From contig NZ_JASCIS010000007.1 in assembly GCF_029968015.1 (NCBI RefSeq), positions 176,725-240,724 of the forward strand: a stretch of 64,000 nucleotides of DNA. Direction: 5' to 3'. Position 1 is the first letter of the stretch. Each line of letters opens with the position of its first letter. This stretch comes from Streptomyces luteolus (lineage in GTDB: Bacteria > Actinomycetota > Actinomycetes > Streptomycetales > Streptomycetaceae). This document shows positions 18,584-26,911 of this stretch, in pieces. The notes beneath the pieces were generated by a model that saw only the letters and a list, made by a program, of their open reading frames with translations, was not told the origin of the DNA and searched no databases. Position numbers and translations under genes: made by a program.

Positions 18584-19444
18584 CTATTCAGCGGCGCGAG
18601 CTTCTGCTGCGCGCTGCGCCTTCGACACCAACGGCAGCACCTCGGAGATCCGCGTATAGACACCCGGATTGCCCGGCTCGCCACAGCCGTCACCCCACGA
18701 GACCAGGCCGATCAGCCGTCCTCGGGCCACCAAGGGCCCACCGCTGTCGCCCTGACAGGCATCCCGGCCGCCTTTCGGCTCCCCGGCGCACAGCATGGAG
18801 TTGGCCATGTACTTTCCGTCGACACTGCCCGGGTAGGCCCGTTCACAGACGCTGTCGGACAACACCTGTACGCGGGCGGCACGCAGCGTGCGCGCGTAGT
18901 CACCGGCACCGGTCGTGTCACCCCAGCCGTACACCGAGGCCGCCGTGCCCGGTTCGTACGCGGCGTTCCCTTCGCGCGCCATCGGGACCACGGACGACTC
19001 GGGCAGTGACTTGGCGAGGGTGAGCACCGCGACGTCCCCGGAGTTGGTGAGGCTGTCGTACTCCTTGTTCACCCACACGCGACGCACGGTGACTTCGCGG
19101 CCCTCGTTCGTCCGCAGATCGCCGCGGCCCGCGATGGCTTTCAGGTCGGGCACTTCGCTCGGCGGGACCCCGAGCACGTCCTCGCTCATGCAGTGTGCGG
19201 CCGTCAGCACGGTGCGCCGGTCCACGACGGCACCGCCGCAGAACTGCCCCGACCGCGTACCTCCGAACCGGTCACGACTGGCGATCGCCACCACCCAGGG
19301 ATGCTCGGCCACCTGGACCGGCTGACCGCCGACGACCACCGAGTCGGCAACCGCCGGAGCGGGCACCGTCAGAGGCAGCACAACTGCCGCCGCCAGCGGG
19401 GCGAGTAAACCCGGCAGCGCTCTGACGAAGGGACCACGGCGCAT
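18584..19444 (-). CDS. Secreted trypsin-like serine protease (S1 family)
   Basis: A 286-residue protein. Residues 1-33 form a signal peptide (MRRGPFVRALPG, a hydrophobic core, then APAVA-D). The mature domain starts near VVVGGQPV and has the catalytic triad His in LTAAHC, Asp in SGDVAVL and Ser in CQGDSGGPL. The Cys pairs expected for S1 fold stability are present. An Asp six residues before the catalytic Ser (RDACQGDSGG) predicts trypsin-like specificity for Arg/Lys. The ATG at 19444 is supported by AGGAGAG. No propeptide inhibitor gene is adjacent. Confidence 0.93.
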   Translation of the reverse strand: MRRGPFVRALPGLLAPLAAAVVLPLTVPAPAVADSVVVGGQPVQVAEHPWVVAIASRDRFGGTRSGQFCGGAVVDRRTVLTAAHCMSEDVLGVPPSEVPDLKAIAGRGDLRTNEGREVTVRRVWVNKEYDSLTNSGDVAVLTLAKSLPESSVVPMAREGNAAYEPGTAASVYGWGDTTGAGDYARTLRAARVQVLSDSVCERAYPGSVDGKYMANSMLCAGEPKGGRDACQGDSGGPLVARGRLIGLVSWGDGCGEPGNPGVYTRISEVLPLVSKAQRAAEARAAE

Positions 19445-19548
19445 ACGCTCTCCTGACGCTGAGTTGCTCGTTACTCGCTCAGCGTCGACCACCGACGCGC
19501 GCGGCGCACCCGCGCACGGGTGCACATACGGCGCGAAGGCGCACGAAG

Positions 19549-19582
19549 AAGGGCCCGGACTCCTCCTGGAATCCGGGCCCTT
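19549..19582. terminator. hrdB terminator
   Basis: A perfect 11-bp stem AAGGGCCCGGA (19549-19559) / TCCGGGCCCTT (19572-19582) with a 12-base loop, 24 bases beyond the hrdB stop. It has A and T runs on its flanks and can work in either direction. Confidence 0.88.
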
Positions 19583-19605
19583 GCCTCGTACGAACTGCTT
19601 GCGAC

Positions 19606-21159
19606 CTAGTCGAGGTAGTCGCGCAGCACCTGGGAGCGCGACGGGTGACGGAGCTTCGACATGGTCTTGGACTCGATCTGGCGGATGCGCTCACGCGTCA
19701 CGCCGTACACCTTGCCGATCTCGTCGAGGGTCTTCGGCTGACCGTCGGTGAGACCGAACCGCATGGAGACGACGCCCGCTTCGCGCTCGGACAGGGTGTC
19801 GAGCACGGAGTGCAGCTGCTCCTGGAGGAGCGTGAAGCTGACCGCGTCGGCCGGGACGACGGCCTCGGAGTCCTCGATGAGGTCACCGAACTCGCTGTCG
19901 CCGTCCTCGCCCAGCGGGGTGTGCAGGGAGATGGGCTCGCGGCCGTACTTCTGAACCTCGATGACCTTCTCGGGGGTCATGTCGAGTTCCTTGGCCAGCT
20001 CCTCCGGGGTGGGCTCGCGGCCCAGGTCCTGGAGCATCTGGCGCTGCACACGCGCGAGCTTGTTGATGACCTCGACCATGTGCACCGGGATACGGATGGT
20101 GCGTGCCTGGTCGGCCATGGCGCGGGTGATGGCCTGACGGATCCACCACGTCGCGTACGTGGAGAACTTGTAGCCCTTGGTGTAGTCGAACTTCTCGACC
20201 GCGCGGATCAGACCGAGGTTGCCCTCCTGGATCAGGTCCAGGAAGAGCATGCCGCGGCCGGTGTAGCGCTTCGCCAGGGAGACCACCAGACGGAGGTTGG
20301 CCTCCAGGAGGTGGTTCTTGGCGCGGCGGCCGTCCTCGGCGATGATCTCCAGCTCGCGCTTGAGCTTGGGGGCGAGCTTGTCGGCGTTGGCCAGCTTGTC
20401 CTCGGCGAACAGACCGGCCTCGATGCGCTTGGCGAGCTCCACCTCCTGCTCGGCGTTGAGCAGCGGGACCTTACCGATCTGCTTGAGGTAGTCCTTGACC
20501 GGGTCGGCGGTGGCGCCGGCGACGGCGACCTGCTGGGCAGGAGCGTCGTCCTCGTCGTCGTCGGAGAGGACGAAGCCCTTGGCCTCGCCGCCGGTCTCCT
20601 CCTCTTCCTCACCGGGCTTGGCCGCGGCCGGGGTCTCCTCGATCGGCTCGTCGGCGACGAGCAGGTCGTCGTCCTTCTTCGCCGCGGTCTTCTTCGCCGC
20701 CGTCTTCTTGGCGGTGGTCTTCTTCGCCGCGGTCTTCTTGGCCACCGTCTTCTTGGCGGCGGCCTTCTTCGCGGGGGCGGCCTCGTCGGCCGTCGTCTCT
20801 ACGGCTGCGGAGACGGTCGCGGCGGTGGTGGCCGTGGCCTTCTTCGCGGTCGCCGTCTTGGCCGCCACGGTCTTGGTGGCGGTGCGCTTGGCCGGACTCT
20901 TCGCTGCGACGCTCTTGCGGGGGCGCTTCGGCGACTCCGCGGCACTGACCATCAGCGTCACACCCTCTTCCTCGAGGATCTGGTTGAGGCTGCGCAGAAC
21001 GTTCTTCCACTGAGTGGCCGGAATCTGGTCAGCTTCGAAGGCCCGACGCACGTCATCGCCGGCGATCTGCCCCTCAGCCTTTCCCCGCTCGATGAGCGCC
21101 ATCACAGACTCGGACTCGGCGATCTCCGGCGGGAGCGTACGGGATGTGCTGGCCGACAC
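19606..21159 (-). CDS. hrdB: Principal RNA polymerase sigma factor HrdB
   Basis: A 517-residue primary (group 1) sigma factor, close in length to the S. coelicolor protein. Region 1.1 ([15 protein letters not shown]) is followed by a long Ala/Lys-rich low-complexity segment ([12 protein letters not shown] repeats, residues about 85-165) and an acidic patch. Region 1.2 ([11 protein letters not shown]), region 2 ([43 protein letters not shown]), region 3 and region 4 ([20 protein letters not shown]) are all present. The GTG at 21159 has GAGAGG upstream and gives the expected [11 protein letters not shown] start. It controls most vegetative promoters. whiH lies immediately downstream of its promoter region in the same orientation. 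Confidence 0.98.
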   Translation of the reverse strand: MSASTSRTLPPEIAESESVMALIERGKAEGQIAGDDVRRAFEADQIPATQWKNVLRSLNQILEEEGVTLMVSAAESPKRPRKSVAAKSPAKRTATKTVAAKTATAKKATATTAATVSAAVETTADEAAPAKKAAAKKTVAKKTAAKKTTAKKTAAKKTAAKKDDDLLVADEPIEETPAAAKPGEEEEETGGEAKGFVLSDDDEDDAPAQQVAVAGATADPVKDYLKQIGKVPLLNAEQEVELAKRIEAGLFAEDKLANADKLAPKLKRELEIIAEDGRRAKNHLLEANLRLVVSLAKRYTGRGMLFLDLIQEGNLGLIRAVEKFDYTKGYKFSTYATWWIRQAITRAMADQARTIRIPVHMVEVINKLARVQRQMLQDLGREPTPEELAKELDMTPEKVIEVQKYGREPISLHTPLGEDGDSEFGDLIEDSEAVVPADAVSFTLLQEQLHSVLDTLSEREAGVVSMRFGLTDGQPKTLDEIGKVYGVTRERIRQIESKTMSKLRHPSRSQVLRDYLD

Positions 21160-21721
21160 GAACAACCTCTCGGAACGATGGAAACGGCTTCCGGCCCCGT
21201 CCACTGTGGACCGGAGCCGACTGCCGACGGCTGGGAATTGGCCGACGGCGCGGGCGGGGCGTCAGAGCTGCACAGCGCCGCAAGCGGCGGCTGTATTCCC
21301 TCCTCGGCTGTCACCTCTTAGGTCATCGCGCTACCCGGTGGAGCGTTACGCCCAATCTGCGTGGCCCGAGTCACACCCCGTAACCGTCGATAACGGTGGC
21401 TATGGGACATACGCCCTCAGTTACGTGTGCCCAAAGCCGAGCGCCGCACTCCTGTTTCACCCCGAAGCCGAGTGGAGGACGGCTTCACGCACGCGGGTCG
21501 CCGGGCCCGGCCGGGTCCCGGCGACTCCGCCACTACCGACCGCCGCCACGAACGGTCCGCCGGCGCGGCCGGCGCGGCCGACGCACCTGGCGGCCGCGCG
21601 ATCCTCGCCCCAGGCGCCTGACCTGGCACGCACGACGACGCACGGGCCGTGAGCGAAGAAGGCGTACGCGGTCGCCCTCCAGTCCGCCGTACGCACTTGG
21701 CGCGGGCGGAGCGCGTGCAGC
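21160..21721. other. hrdB upstream region
   Basis: These 562 bp separate hrdB from the whiH stop and must hold the hrdB promoters. A GGAAT on the minus strand (21295-21299) could be a SigR-type -35, but the matching -10 (GCT in place of GTT at 18-base spacing) is imperfect. A long GC palindrome, CGCCGCAAGCGGCG, lies at 21276-21289. No small gene is convincing. Confidence 0.4.
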
Positions 21722-22609
21722 TCAGTGCTCGCGGGGGGCCGGGACCACACGCTCCACGTCCGGGTGGACGGTGAGCAGTTGGCGCATCGCGGTCTCGGCG
21801 CCGGCGCCGTCCGCGGCACCGAGCGCCTCGACGATGCGCGCGTGGTGCGCGACGGCCGATTCGGTGGGGCGGTCGCAGCCGGTCACCGGGCCTCCGGACA
21901 CCTGCAGCGCGGCCGAGACGATCCCGGAGAGGTGCTCCAGCATGCGGTTGCCCGCGACCTGGATGAGCAGCGAGTGGAACTCGGCGTCGGCGCGGGAGAA
22001 CGTGACGGAGTCTCCCTGCCCGAGGGCGTGGCCCATGATCTCGACCATGTCGACCAGGCGCTGCTGGACGTCCTCACGACCGTGACCGGCCGCGAGCCGG
22101 GCGGCCAGCGGCTCGATCGTCCAGCGCAGCTCACTCAGTTCGCGACGCTGGTCGTCCCGCTGCGGGCCGAAGGCGCGCCACTCGATGATGTCCGGGTCGA
22201 GCAGGTTCCAGTCGCTGACCGGTCGCACGCGCGTGCCGACGTTGGGGCGGGCACTGACCAGCCCCTTGGCCTCTAGCACGCGGAGCGATTCGCGGACGAC
22301 GGTGCGGGAGACCTCGAATCGCTGACCGATCTCCTCGGGAACCAGCGGGCGGTCCGCCCCCAGGTCGCCGGAAACGATCATCTGGCCGAGCTGCTGGACG
22401 AGTTGGCCGTGCAGTCCGCGGCCTCGGCTGCCCGCCGCGCGCCGGCCGGCGCGGTTCAGATCGGGATCCGAACTTTCCCAGGAGGGAACGCCGACGCGGC
22501 CGGTCGAGGGGGCCTCCGCGTAGGGGTAGCGGTCGAGTTCGCCCGGTCCTGCGAGGCCGGTGTCGGCGGAGCGGGCGGCGGTCATCATGGTGTGCGCAAG
22601 GGTACTCAC
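21722..22609 (-). CDS. whiH: WhiH, GntR-family sporulation regulator
   Basis: A 295-residue regulator of the FadR subgroup. The winged helix-turn-helix (LHGQLVQQLGQMI ... EEIGQRFEVSRTVVRESLRVLEAKG, read with gaps) is followed by an FCD ligand domain with the metal-type histidines (DAEFHSLLIQVAGN; VAHHARIVEAL). A gene of this type directly upstream of hrdB is whiH in Streptomyces, needed for sporulation septation in aerial hyphae. The GTG at 22609 is favoured because a sigma-WhiG-like promoter ends only about 8 bases upstream, which makes the message leaderless. An internal ATG at 22588 has no ribosome binding site. Confidence 0.9.
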   Translation of the reverse strand: MSTLAHTMMTAARSADTGLAGPGELDRYPYAEAPSTGRVGVPSWESSDPDLNRAGRRAAGSRGRGLHGQLVQQLGQMIVSGDLGADRPLVPEEIGQRFEVSRTVVRESLRVLEAKGLVSARPNVGTRVRPVSDWNLLDPDIIEWRAFGPQRDDQRRELSELRWTIEPLAARLAAGHGREDVQQRLVDMVEIMGHALGQGDSVTFSRADAEFHSLLIQVAGNRMLEHLSGIVSAALQVSGGPVTGCDRPTESAVAHHARIVEALGAADGAGAETAMRQLLTVHPDVERVVPAPREH

Positions 22610-22616
22610 GGATCTT

Positions 22617-22644
22617 TTGTCGGCTCAGCGCTCAACCCCCTTGA
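22617..22644 (-). promoter_or_regulatory. Sigma-WhiG-type promoter of whiH
   Basis: Read on the minus strand: TCAA (22644-22641), 16 bases, GCCGACAA (22624-22617). The flagellar-type sigma-WhiG consensus is TAAA-N15/16-GCCGATAA, so this has one mismatch in each box and exact spacing. Known biology (whiH is a sigma-WhiG target) agrees. Confidence 0.7.
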
Positions 22645-22782
22645 GGTCTTTGGTGAAAAGCACACGAAAGGGTGATCGCCTACCCCGCCGCAATTGACGC
22701 CTTATCCGACAGAAACGACTCTCCTCCCGTAATCCTGCGGGCAGTTGCGCTCAAGCCCTGCAAGGGACGGCGCGGCACGGCA

Positions 22783-24885
22783 CTATCTCGCTCTGCTTCG
22801 CAGCCCTGTCAGCAGATAGGCGCACAGCAGTGCGGCCAGGCTCAACACCAGTGCGCCGCCTACGGGTTGGGCGATCATGTGCACCAGCCCGGCGATGAAC
22901 CGATCACCCTTCGCGGGCCATTGCACGAGCGTCACGTCACGCAACCGCCCCGGCAGTCCGGCCGCCGACCGCGCCGAAGGCTCCGCAAGCAGCTTCTCCA
23001 CGACGGGTACGAGCACGACGGGTACGGCGAGCAGCGCCGCCAGCCCCGCCGTAGTGGACCGGAAGACGCCCGCCGCGAGCAGCCCGGCCCAGGAGCAGGC
23101 GACGCTGAGAGCGAGCCAACTCGCCGCCATATCAGGCCAGTCCACCGGCAGCCGTGTCACTTCTTCGCCGTACACGACGTGCAGCACAAGACCGTCGATC
23201 AGGACCGTGGCCACGGCGAGCAGCACGGCGGTGCCCGCGCAGACCACGAGCTTGGCGACGAGCAGGCCGAGTCTTCGCGGCACCGAGCCGCGGTCGGCGG
23301 CGAGGGCGGGGTGCCGGAACTCGTCCCCGAAAGACAGCGCACCGAGCAGCCCTGCCCCCATTGCGGCCGGGGCCAGCGGGAGTTCGTAGGGCCAGGCCGC
23401 GAGCAGGCGAGGCAGCGGGGCGTGGCCGGCGCGGGCGAGGTAGAGGGCCATCACGGTCGAGACGGCGACCACCAGGAGGGCCGTCACATAACCCGTACGG
23501 ATCCCGGCGGCCCTCCGTACCTCGTAGCGCAGGGGCCGCAGAGGGCTGCGGGCAGGGCGGGCGGTGATGGGCGGCGGGAGAAGCGGAAGTTCCTTTCTGG
23601 GGGCTTGAGTTGTGACTCCCACGAGCCTTCTGACTCTTCCGAGAGCGGATGTCGACGTGGGGCCTGGTGTGGGCGGCTGGTTGATGGCCTCGACGGCGTC
23701 GCCACCGCGTGACACGTCCGCGCTTCGCTCGAGGTGGGTCTCCTGCGGACTGGCCGTGCCGGACGGGCTGGCCGGGCTGGGTGGGCTGGCCGGGCTGGGT
23801 GGGCTGGGTGGGCTGGCCGGGCTGGGTCGAGTGGAGGGCTCGGGGCGGCTCGCGAGTTCGGCCGATCCCGATCCCGAGCTCAATCCCGAGCTCAGGGCCC
23901 TGCCAGTGGAGGGTTTCGGCGGGCCCGAGTCGCCGCTTTCATCAGCGAGTTGGTGAAGCAGCACACCGTGCCGGAAGGCCGTCTCCCCCACGTCGGCGCA
24001 GTTGCTCCCGTACACCGAAAGCCTGTTGCCGTCCTCGCGAACGACTTCCAGTGAACGCTTGCCCGCCCTCGCCTCCTTGGTGAGCAGCACACCGAGCCTC
24101 GCGGCGTGCGGGGAACGGACGGCGACGCGGGGGCGGAGCCGGGTACGGGCGAAGTCCGCGGTCTCCTGGTCCGCCACCAGCTTGCCCTGCTCGATCGTGA
24201 CGACGTGGTCGGCGACTCGGGCGGCCTCCTTCGCGTCGCCGGTCGTGAACAACACGGTGCCGCCCTGCTCGGCGTGGGCTCGGAGCATGGCGTGCATCCA
24301 GCCGCCTTCGCGAGCGGAGACGGCATCGGCAGGCGAGTCGAGCACCAGAGTGTGCGGATCGGCGAGGAGCGCGCATGCCAGGCCGAGTCGGCGGTCCATC
24401 CCGCGCGACAGCCTGCCGAGACGTTCATGGCGCAGGCTGACGAGGCCGACGACCTCCAGCACTTCGTCCGCCCTGGACACGGGCACGCCTGCGGCCGCGC
24501 ACAGCATGCGCAGTTGACCGCGCACCGAGCGCCCGGGGTGCCCCGGCACCTCGCCGAGCAGCACGCCGACTTCGCGTGCGGGATGCGCGATGCGGTGCAG
24601 AGGTCGCCCCCTGAAGTACGTGACACCGCGGCCGGGTTGCAGTTCAAGCATCAGTCGTACGACCACACTCGTGCCGGCGTCTGTGCGGCCGAGCAGGGCC
24701 GTGACTCGGCCGGCCCGCGCCTCGAAGGACACGTCGTCGACGGCGGGTGGCAGGCCTCGACGGCGATTGCTGGTCAGTCCGGTTGCCTGGATCATCGCTT
24801 CTCTCGCGGAAAGTGGCGACCGCTCGGCGGCCGGTGGGCAGTCCGCCTGTTCGGGGACGGACAGACCCCGTGAGTACGTCAGCAA
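22783..24885 (-). CDS. ABC transporter-like fusion with degenerate ATPase domain
   Basis: A 700-residue protein. Residues about 31-300 have the ABC ATPase fold, but every catalytic motif is altered. Walker A reads GRTDAGTS with no lysine, the signature reads LSRGM, Walker B ends LDSP instead of LDEP, and the switch histidine is replaced (TTGD). A Pro/Ser-rich linker (about 310-430, PSPASPP-type repeats) joins it to an ABC-2-like membrane domain with about six segments (about 455-700). The TTG at 24885 is chosen for its strong GGAGGG five bases upstream; the ATG at 24795 (MIQATGL) is a good alternative. It lies between whiH and the Nudix gene. Transport by ATP hydrolysis looks unlikely from this chain alone. 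Confidence 0.8.
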   Translation of the reverse strand: MLTYSRGLSVPEQADCPPAAERSPLSAREAMIQATGLTSNRRRGLPPAVDDVSFEARAGRVTALLGRTDAGTSVVVRLMLELQPGRGVTYFRGRPLHRIAHPAREVGVLLGEVPGHPGRSVRGQLRMLCAAAGVPVSRADEVLEVVGLVSLRHERLGRLSRGMDRRLGLACALLADPHTLVLDSPADAVSAREGGWMHAMLRAHAEQGGTVLFTTGDAKEAARVADHVVTIEQGKLVADQETADFARTRLRPRVAVRSPHAARLGVLLTKEARAGKRSLEVVREDGNRLSVYGSNCADVGETAFRHGVLLHQLADESGDSGPPKPSTGRALSSGLSSGSGSAELASRPEPSTRPSPASPPSPPSPASPPSPASPSGTASPQETHLERSADVSRGGDAVEAINQPPTPGPTSTSALGRVRRLVGVTTQAPRKELPLLPPPITARPARSPLRPLRYEVRRAAGIRTGYVTALLVVAVSTVMALYLARAGHAPLPRLLAAWPYELPLAPAAMGAGLLGALSFGDEFRHPALAADRGSVPRRLGLLVAKLVVCAGTAVLLAVATVLIDGLVLHVVYGEEVTRLPVDWPDMAASWLALSVACSWAGLLAAGVFRSTTAGLAALLAVPVVLVPVVEKLLAEPSARSAAGLPGRLRDVTLVQWPAKGDRFIAGLVHMIAQPVGGALVLSLAALLCAYLLTGLRSRAR
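23755..23830. repeat. GGGCTGGCC/GGGCTGGGT minisatellite in the linker
   Basis: About seven 9-base units of the form GGGCTGG(CC/GT) encode the Pro/Ser linker of the ABC fusion protein in frame. Copy number can change without breaking the reading frame. Confidence 0.9.
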
Positions 24886-25186
24886 GATAACCCTCCATTT
24901 CCGGCTTTTCGGTCAGATGCGAAGTCCCGGGTGTGCCCATCACCCACCCTCAGCTGGTGCTGCACGCCCAGCAGTTCGCCCATGTGTACGGCTCAATTCG
25001 CACAGCGCGCGGGCGCATGGCGCGACATCTCATGAGCGCATGGCACAGCGGCTCGCGGGCGGGCGCGATGAAGACATCCCCAGCCGCTGATCCTGGGGAG
25101 TTGAGAACGCAGGAGTGGTGGATGGAGGGGGAGCTGGATCCGTACGCGACGAGCTCGGGCCCAAGGTCAGAGCTCGGGACGCGGCA
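24886..25186. other. Intergenic region between the ABC-like and Nudix genes
   Basis: About 300 bp upstream of the ABC fusion gene and downstream of the Nudix gene. Repeats of CATGGCGC/CATCTCATGAGCGCATGG are visible near 25010-25045. No gene was recognised. Confidence 0.4.
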
Positions 25187-25939
25187 TCAGACCTCGGGTC
25201 GCAGCATCGGCGGGTTGAGGAGCGTTGCTCCGCCCGCCCTGAACAGCTGGGCGGGGCGACCGCCCTGCCGCGTGGTGGTCCCACCCGTGGGCACCAGGAA
25301 GCCAGGCGTACCGGTCACCTTGCGGTGGAAGTTCCGCGGATCGAGAGCCACGCCCCACACCGCCTCGTACACCCTGCGCAGCTCACCCACGGTGAACTCG
25401 GTCGGGCAGAACGCCGTGGCCAGCGACGAGTACTCGATCTTCGACCGGGCCCGTTCCACGCCGTCCGCGAGGATCTGCGCGTGGTCGAAGGCGAGCGCCC
25501 CGGTCTCCTCGTCCTCCGGCTCGAGGAACGTCTCGACCGGCGCCCACCGCGCACTGTGCGCGTCCCCGCCCGCCTTGGGGGCGGGCAGGTCGGGCGCGAG
25601 GGCGAGATGCGCGACGCTCACGACCCTCATGCGAGGGTCACGCTTCGGGTCTCCGTACGTGGCGAGCTGTTCGAGGTGCGCGCCGTTGCCCGGAGCAGCA
25701 GCAGGCGTTCCGGGGTCGTGCGCGCACAGGCCGGTCTCCTCCTCCAGCTCCCGAGCGGCAGCCGTCGCCAGGTCCTCGTCGTCCCGCACGAATCCTCCGG
25801 GCAGTGCCCAGCGTCCCTGGAACGGCGCTTCACCTCGCCGGACCGCCAACGCACAGAGGGAATGCCGACGCACGGTCAGCACCACCAGGTCCACGGTGAC
25901 AGCAAAGGGCGGGAAGGCCGACGGGTCGTAGGGCGACAT
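25187..25939 (-). CDS. Nudix hydrolase / NrtR-like regulator
   Basis: A 250-residue protein. The N-terminal Nudix domain has an intact catalytic box (GGFVRDDEDLATAAARELEEETGL, seen as G-x5-E-x7-REL-x-EE-x-GL). The C-terminal domain resembles the winged helix of NrtR (FTVGELRRVYEAVWG; DPRNFHRKV). NrtR proteins repress NAD-synthesis genes and respond to ADP-ribose; many have lost the Nudix box, but this one could still be an enzyme. The ATG at 25939 has a weak ribosome binding site. A short palindrome lies just upstream. Confidence 0.82.
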   Translation of the reverse strand: MSPYDPSAFPPFAVTVDLVVLTVRRHSLCALAVRRGEAPFQGRWALPGGFVRDDEDLATAAARELEEETGLCAHDPGTPAAAPGNGAHLEQLATYGDPKRDPRMRVVSVAHLALAPDLPAPKAGGDAHSARWAPVETFLEPEDEETGALAFDHAQILADGVERARSKIEYSSLATAFCPTEFTVGELRRVYEAVWGVALDPRNFHRKVTGTPGFLVPTGGTTTRQGGRPAQLFRAGGATLLNPPMLRPEV

Positions 25940-25952
25940 GACGCGATCATAG

Positions 25953-25967
25953 TCGTCTGCCTGACGA
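25953..25967. promoter_or_regulatory. Possible NrtR-type operator
   Basis: Palindrome TCGTC-tgcct-GACGA, flanked by TAG and TAA, 14 bases upstream of the Nudix/NrtR-like start. The GTC...GAC arms resemble known NrtR sites. Autoregulation is an inference. Confidence 0.4.
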
Positions 25968-26026
25968 TAAACACTCCCTTCGCCACTACCGCAGAGATTC
26001 CAGGATCCACGGTTTCGTGAGCAATT

Positions 26027-26073
26027 CCGCGTGATCATGAGCACCGTCCGAGCATTTCCTCGTGATCATGAGC
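26027..26073. repeat. Left-end repeats of the Tn7-like element
   Basis: Two direct copies of CGTGATCATGAGC (26030-26042 and 26061-26073), 31 bp apart, in AT-richer DNA just before tnsA. The longer form CCGCGTGATCATGAGCAC (26027-26044) has inverted counterparts at the right end. They probably are TnsB binding sites. Confidence 0.7.
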
Positions 26074-26156
26074 GCTGATTACGTTCAGTAGTTCTCGGTG
26101 TCGATCACTTACGATCTTGCTGTTTGCGTGGAGTGAGCGCTTCGCACCGTTCAAGT

Positions 26157-26911
26157 ATGGCGACGAAACGCCCGGGCAGGGCCCGCAGCAAGCACGCGAT
26201 CCCGATGGCATCAATCCGGTACGTGGACGGAACGACACGTGAGGTCCCCGTCTCTCAACTCCGGCTGAAGCATTTCACCGAGTCCGAGCCGTGGCGTCGG
26301 GTGCGTTCGGTCCATGGCATGGCGCACTACTCGGGCGACTACGCCTGTGCGACGACGGGCGGTCAGGTCTCTACGAGAGCCGTCTGGAGCTGGCCCGTCT
26401 GCGGCTCGCCGACTCCGATCCGACGGTGTGCGGGATCTATGCCCAACCCTGCCGCATGGTGGCGCGGGTCGACGGCAGGGTGCGCAGTCACGTCCCGGAC
26501 TTCCTCCTGGAGATGCGTTCGGGAACGGTGCGAGTCGTCAACGTCAAACCGGCCTCGCGGCTGGATGACCCCAAGGTCGTGCAGGCGCTGGCCTGGCCGG
26601 GGCAGCTGATCGAGCGGCACGGCTGGGAGTACGAGATCTGGTCCGGGGCGGAGCGGACGCTCCTGGAGAACATCCGGTTCCTAGCCGGGTACCGGCATTC
26701 CGGAGTCGTACCTGAAGACGAGGTCGAGCGGGCCTGGCGGGAGGTCATCGACGGCGAGGAGATGGCCATCGCCGAGCGTCGTCTGGCCGGCGACCGCAAG
26801 CCTGAAGAAGCCCGGCCGCCGCTGATGGCGCTGTTGTGGGCCGGGCGGCTGACCACGGACTTGGCGGCCCGGTCGTTGTCGGGCGAATGCGTTCTGCGGA
26901 GGCGTGGATGA
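26157..26911 (+). pseudogene. tnsA-like transposon endonuclease, one frameshift
   Basis: Begins at ATG 26157 (MATKRPGRAR) and reads through SIRYVDGTTREVPVSQL and HYSGDYACATTGG. It then loses frame at about 26367-26371, where one base is missing, and continues in another frame as YESRLELARL ... HVPDFLL ... VVNVKP ... FLAGYRHSG to a stop at 26911. The acidic and lysine residues of a TnsA-type restriction-fold nuclease (Glu in YESR, Asp in PDF, Lys in NVKP) are all in the second part. The restored protein would be about 250 residues. In Tn7 this enzyme cuts the 5' ends of the transposon. The stop overlaps the tnsB start (ATGA). Confidence 0.8.

Noticed and set aside
21274..21299. SigR-type promoter for hrdB (GGAAT ... 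GCT on the minus strand)
   Set aside because: The -35 fits, but the -10 differs from GTT at the correct spacing, so I did not list it as a promoter.
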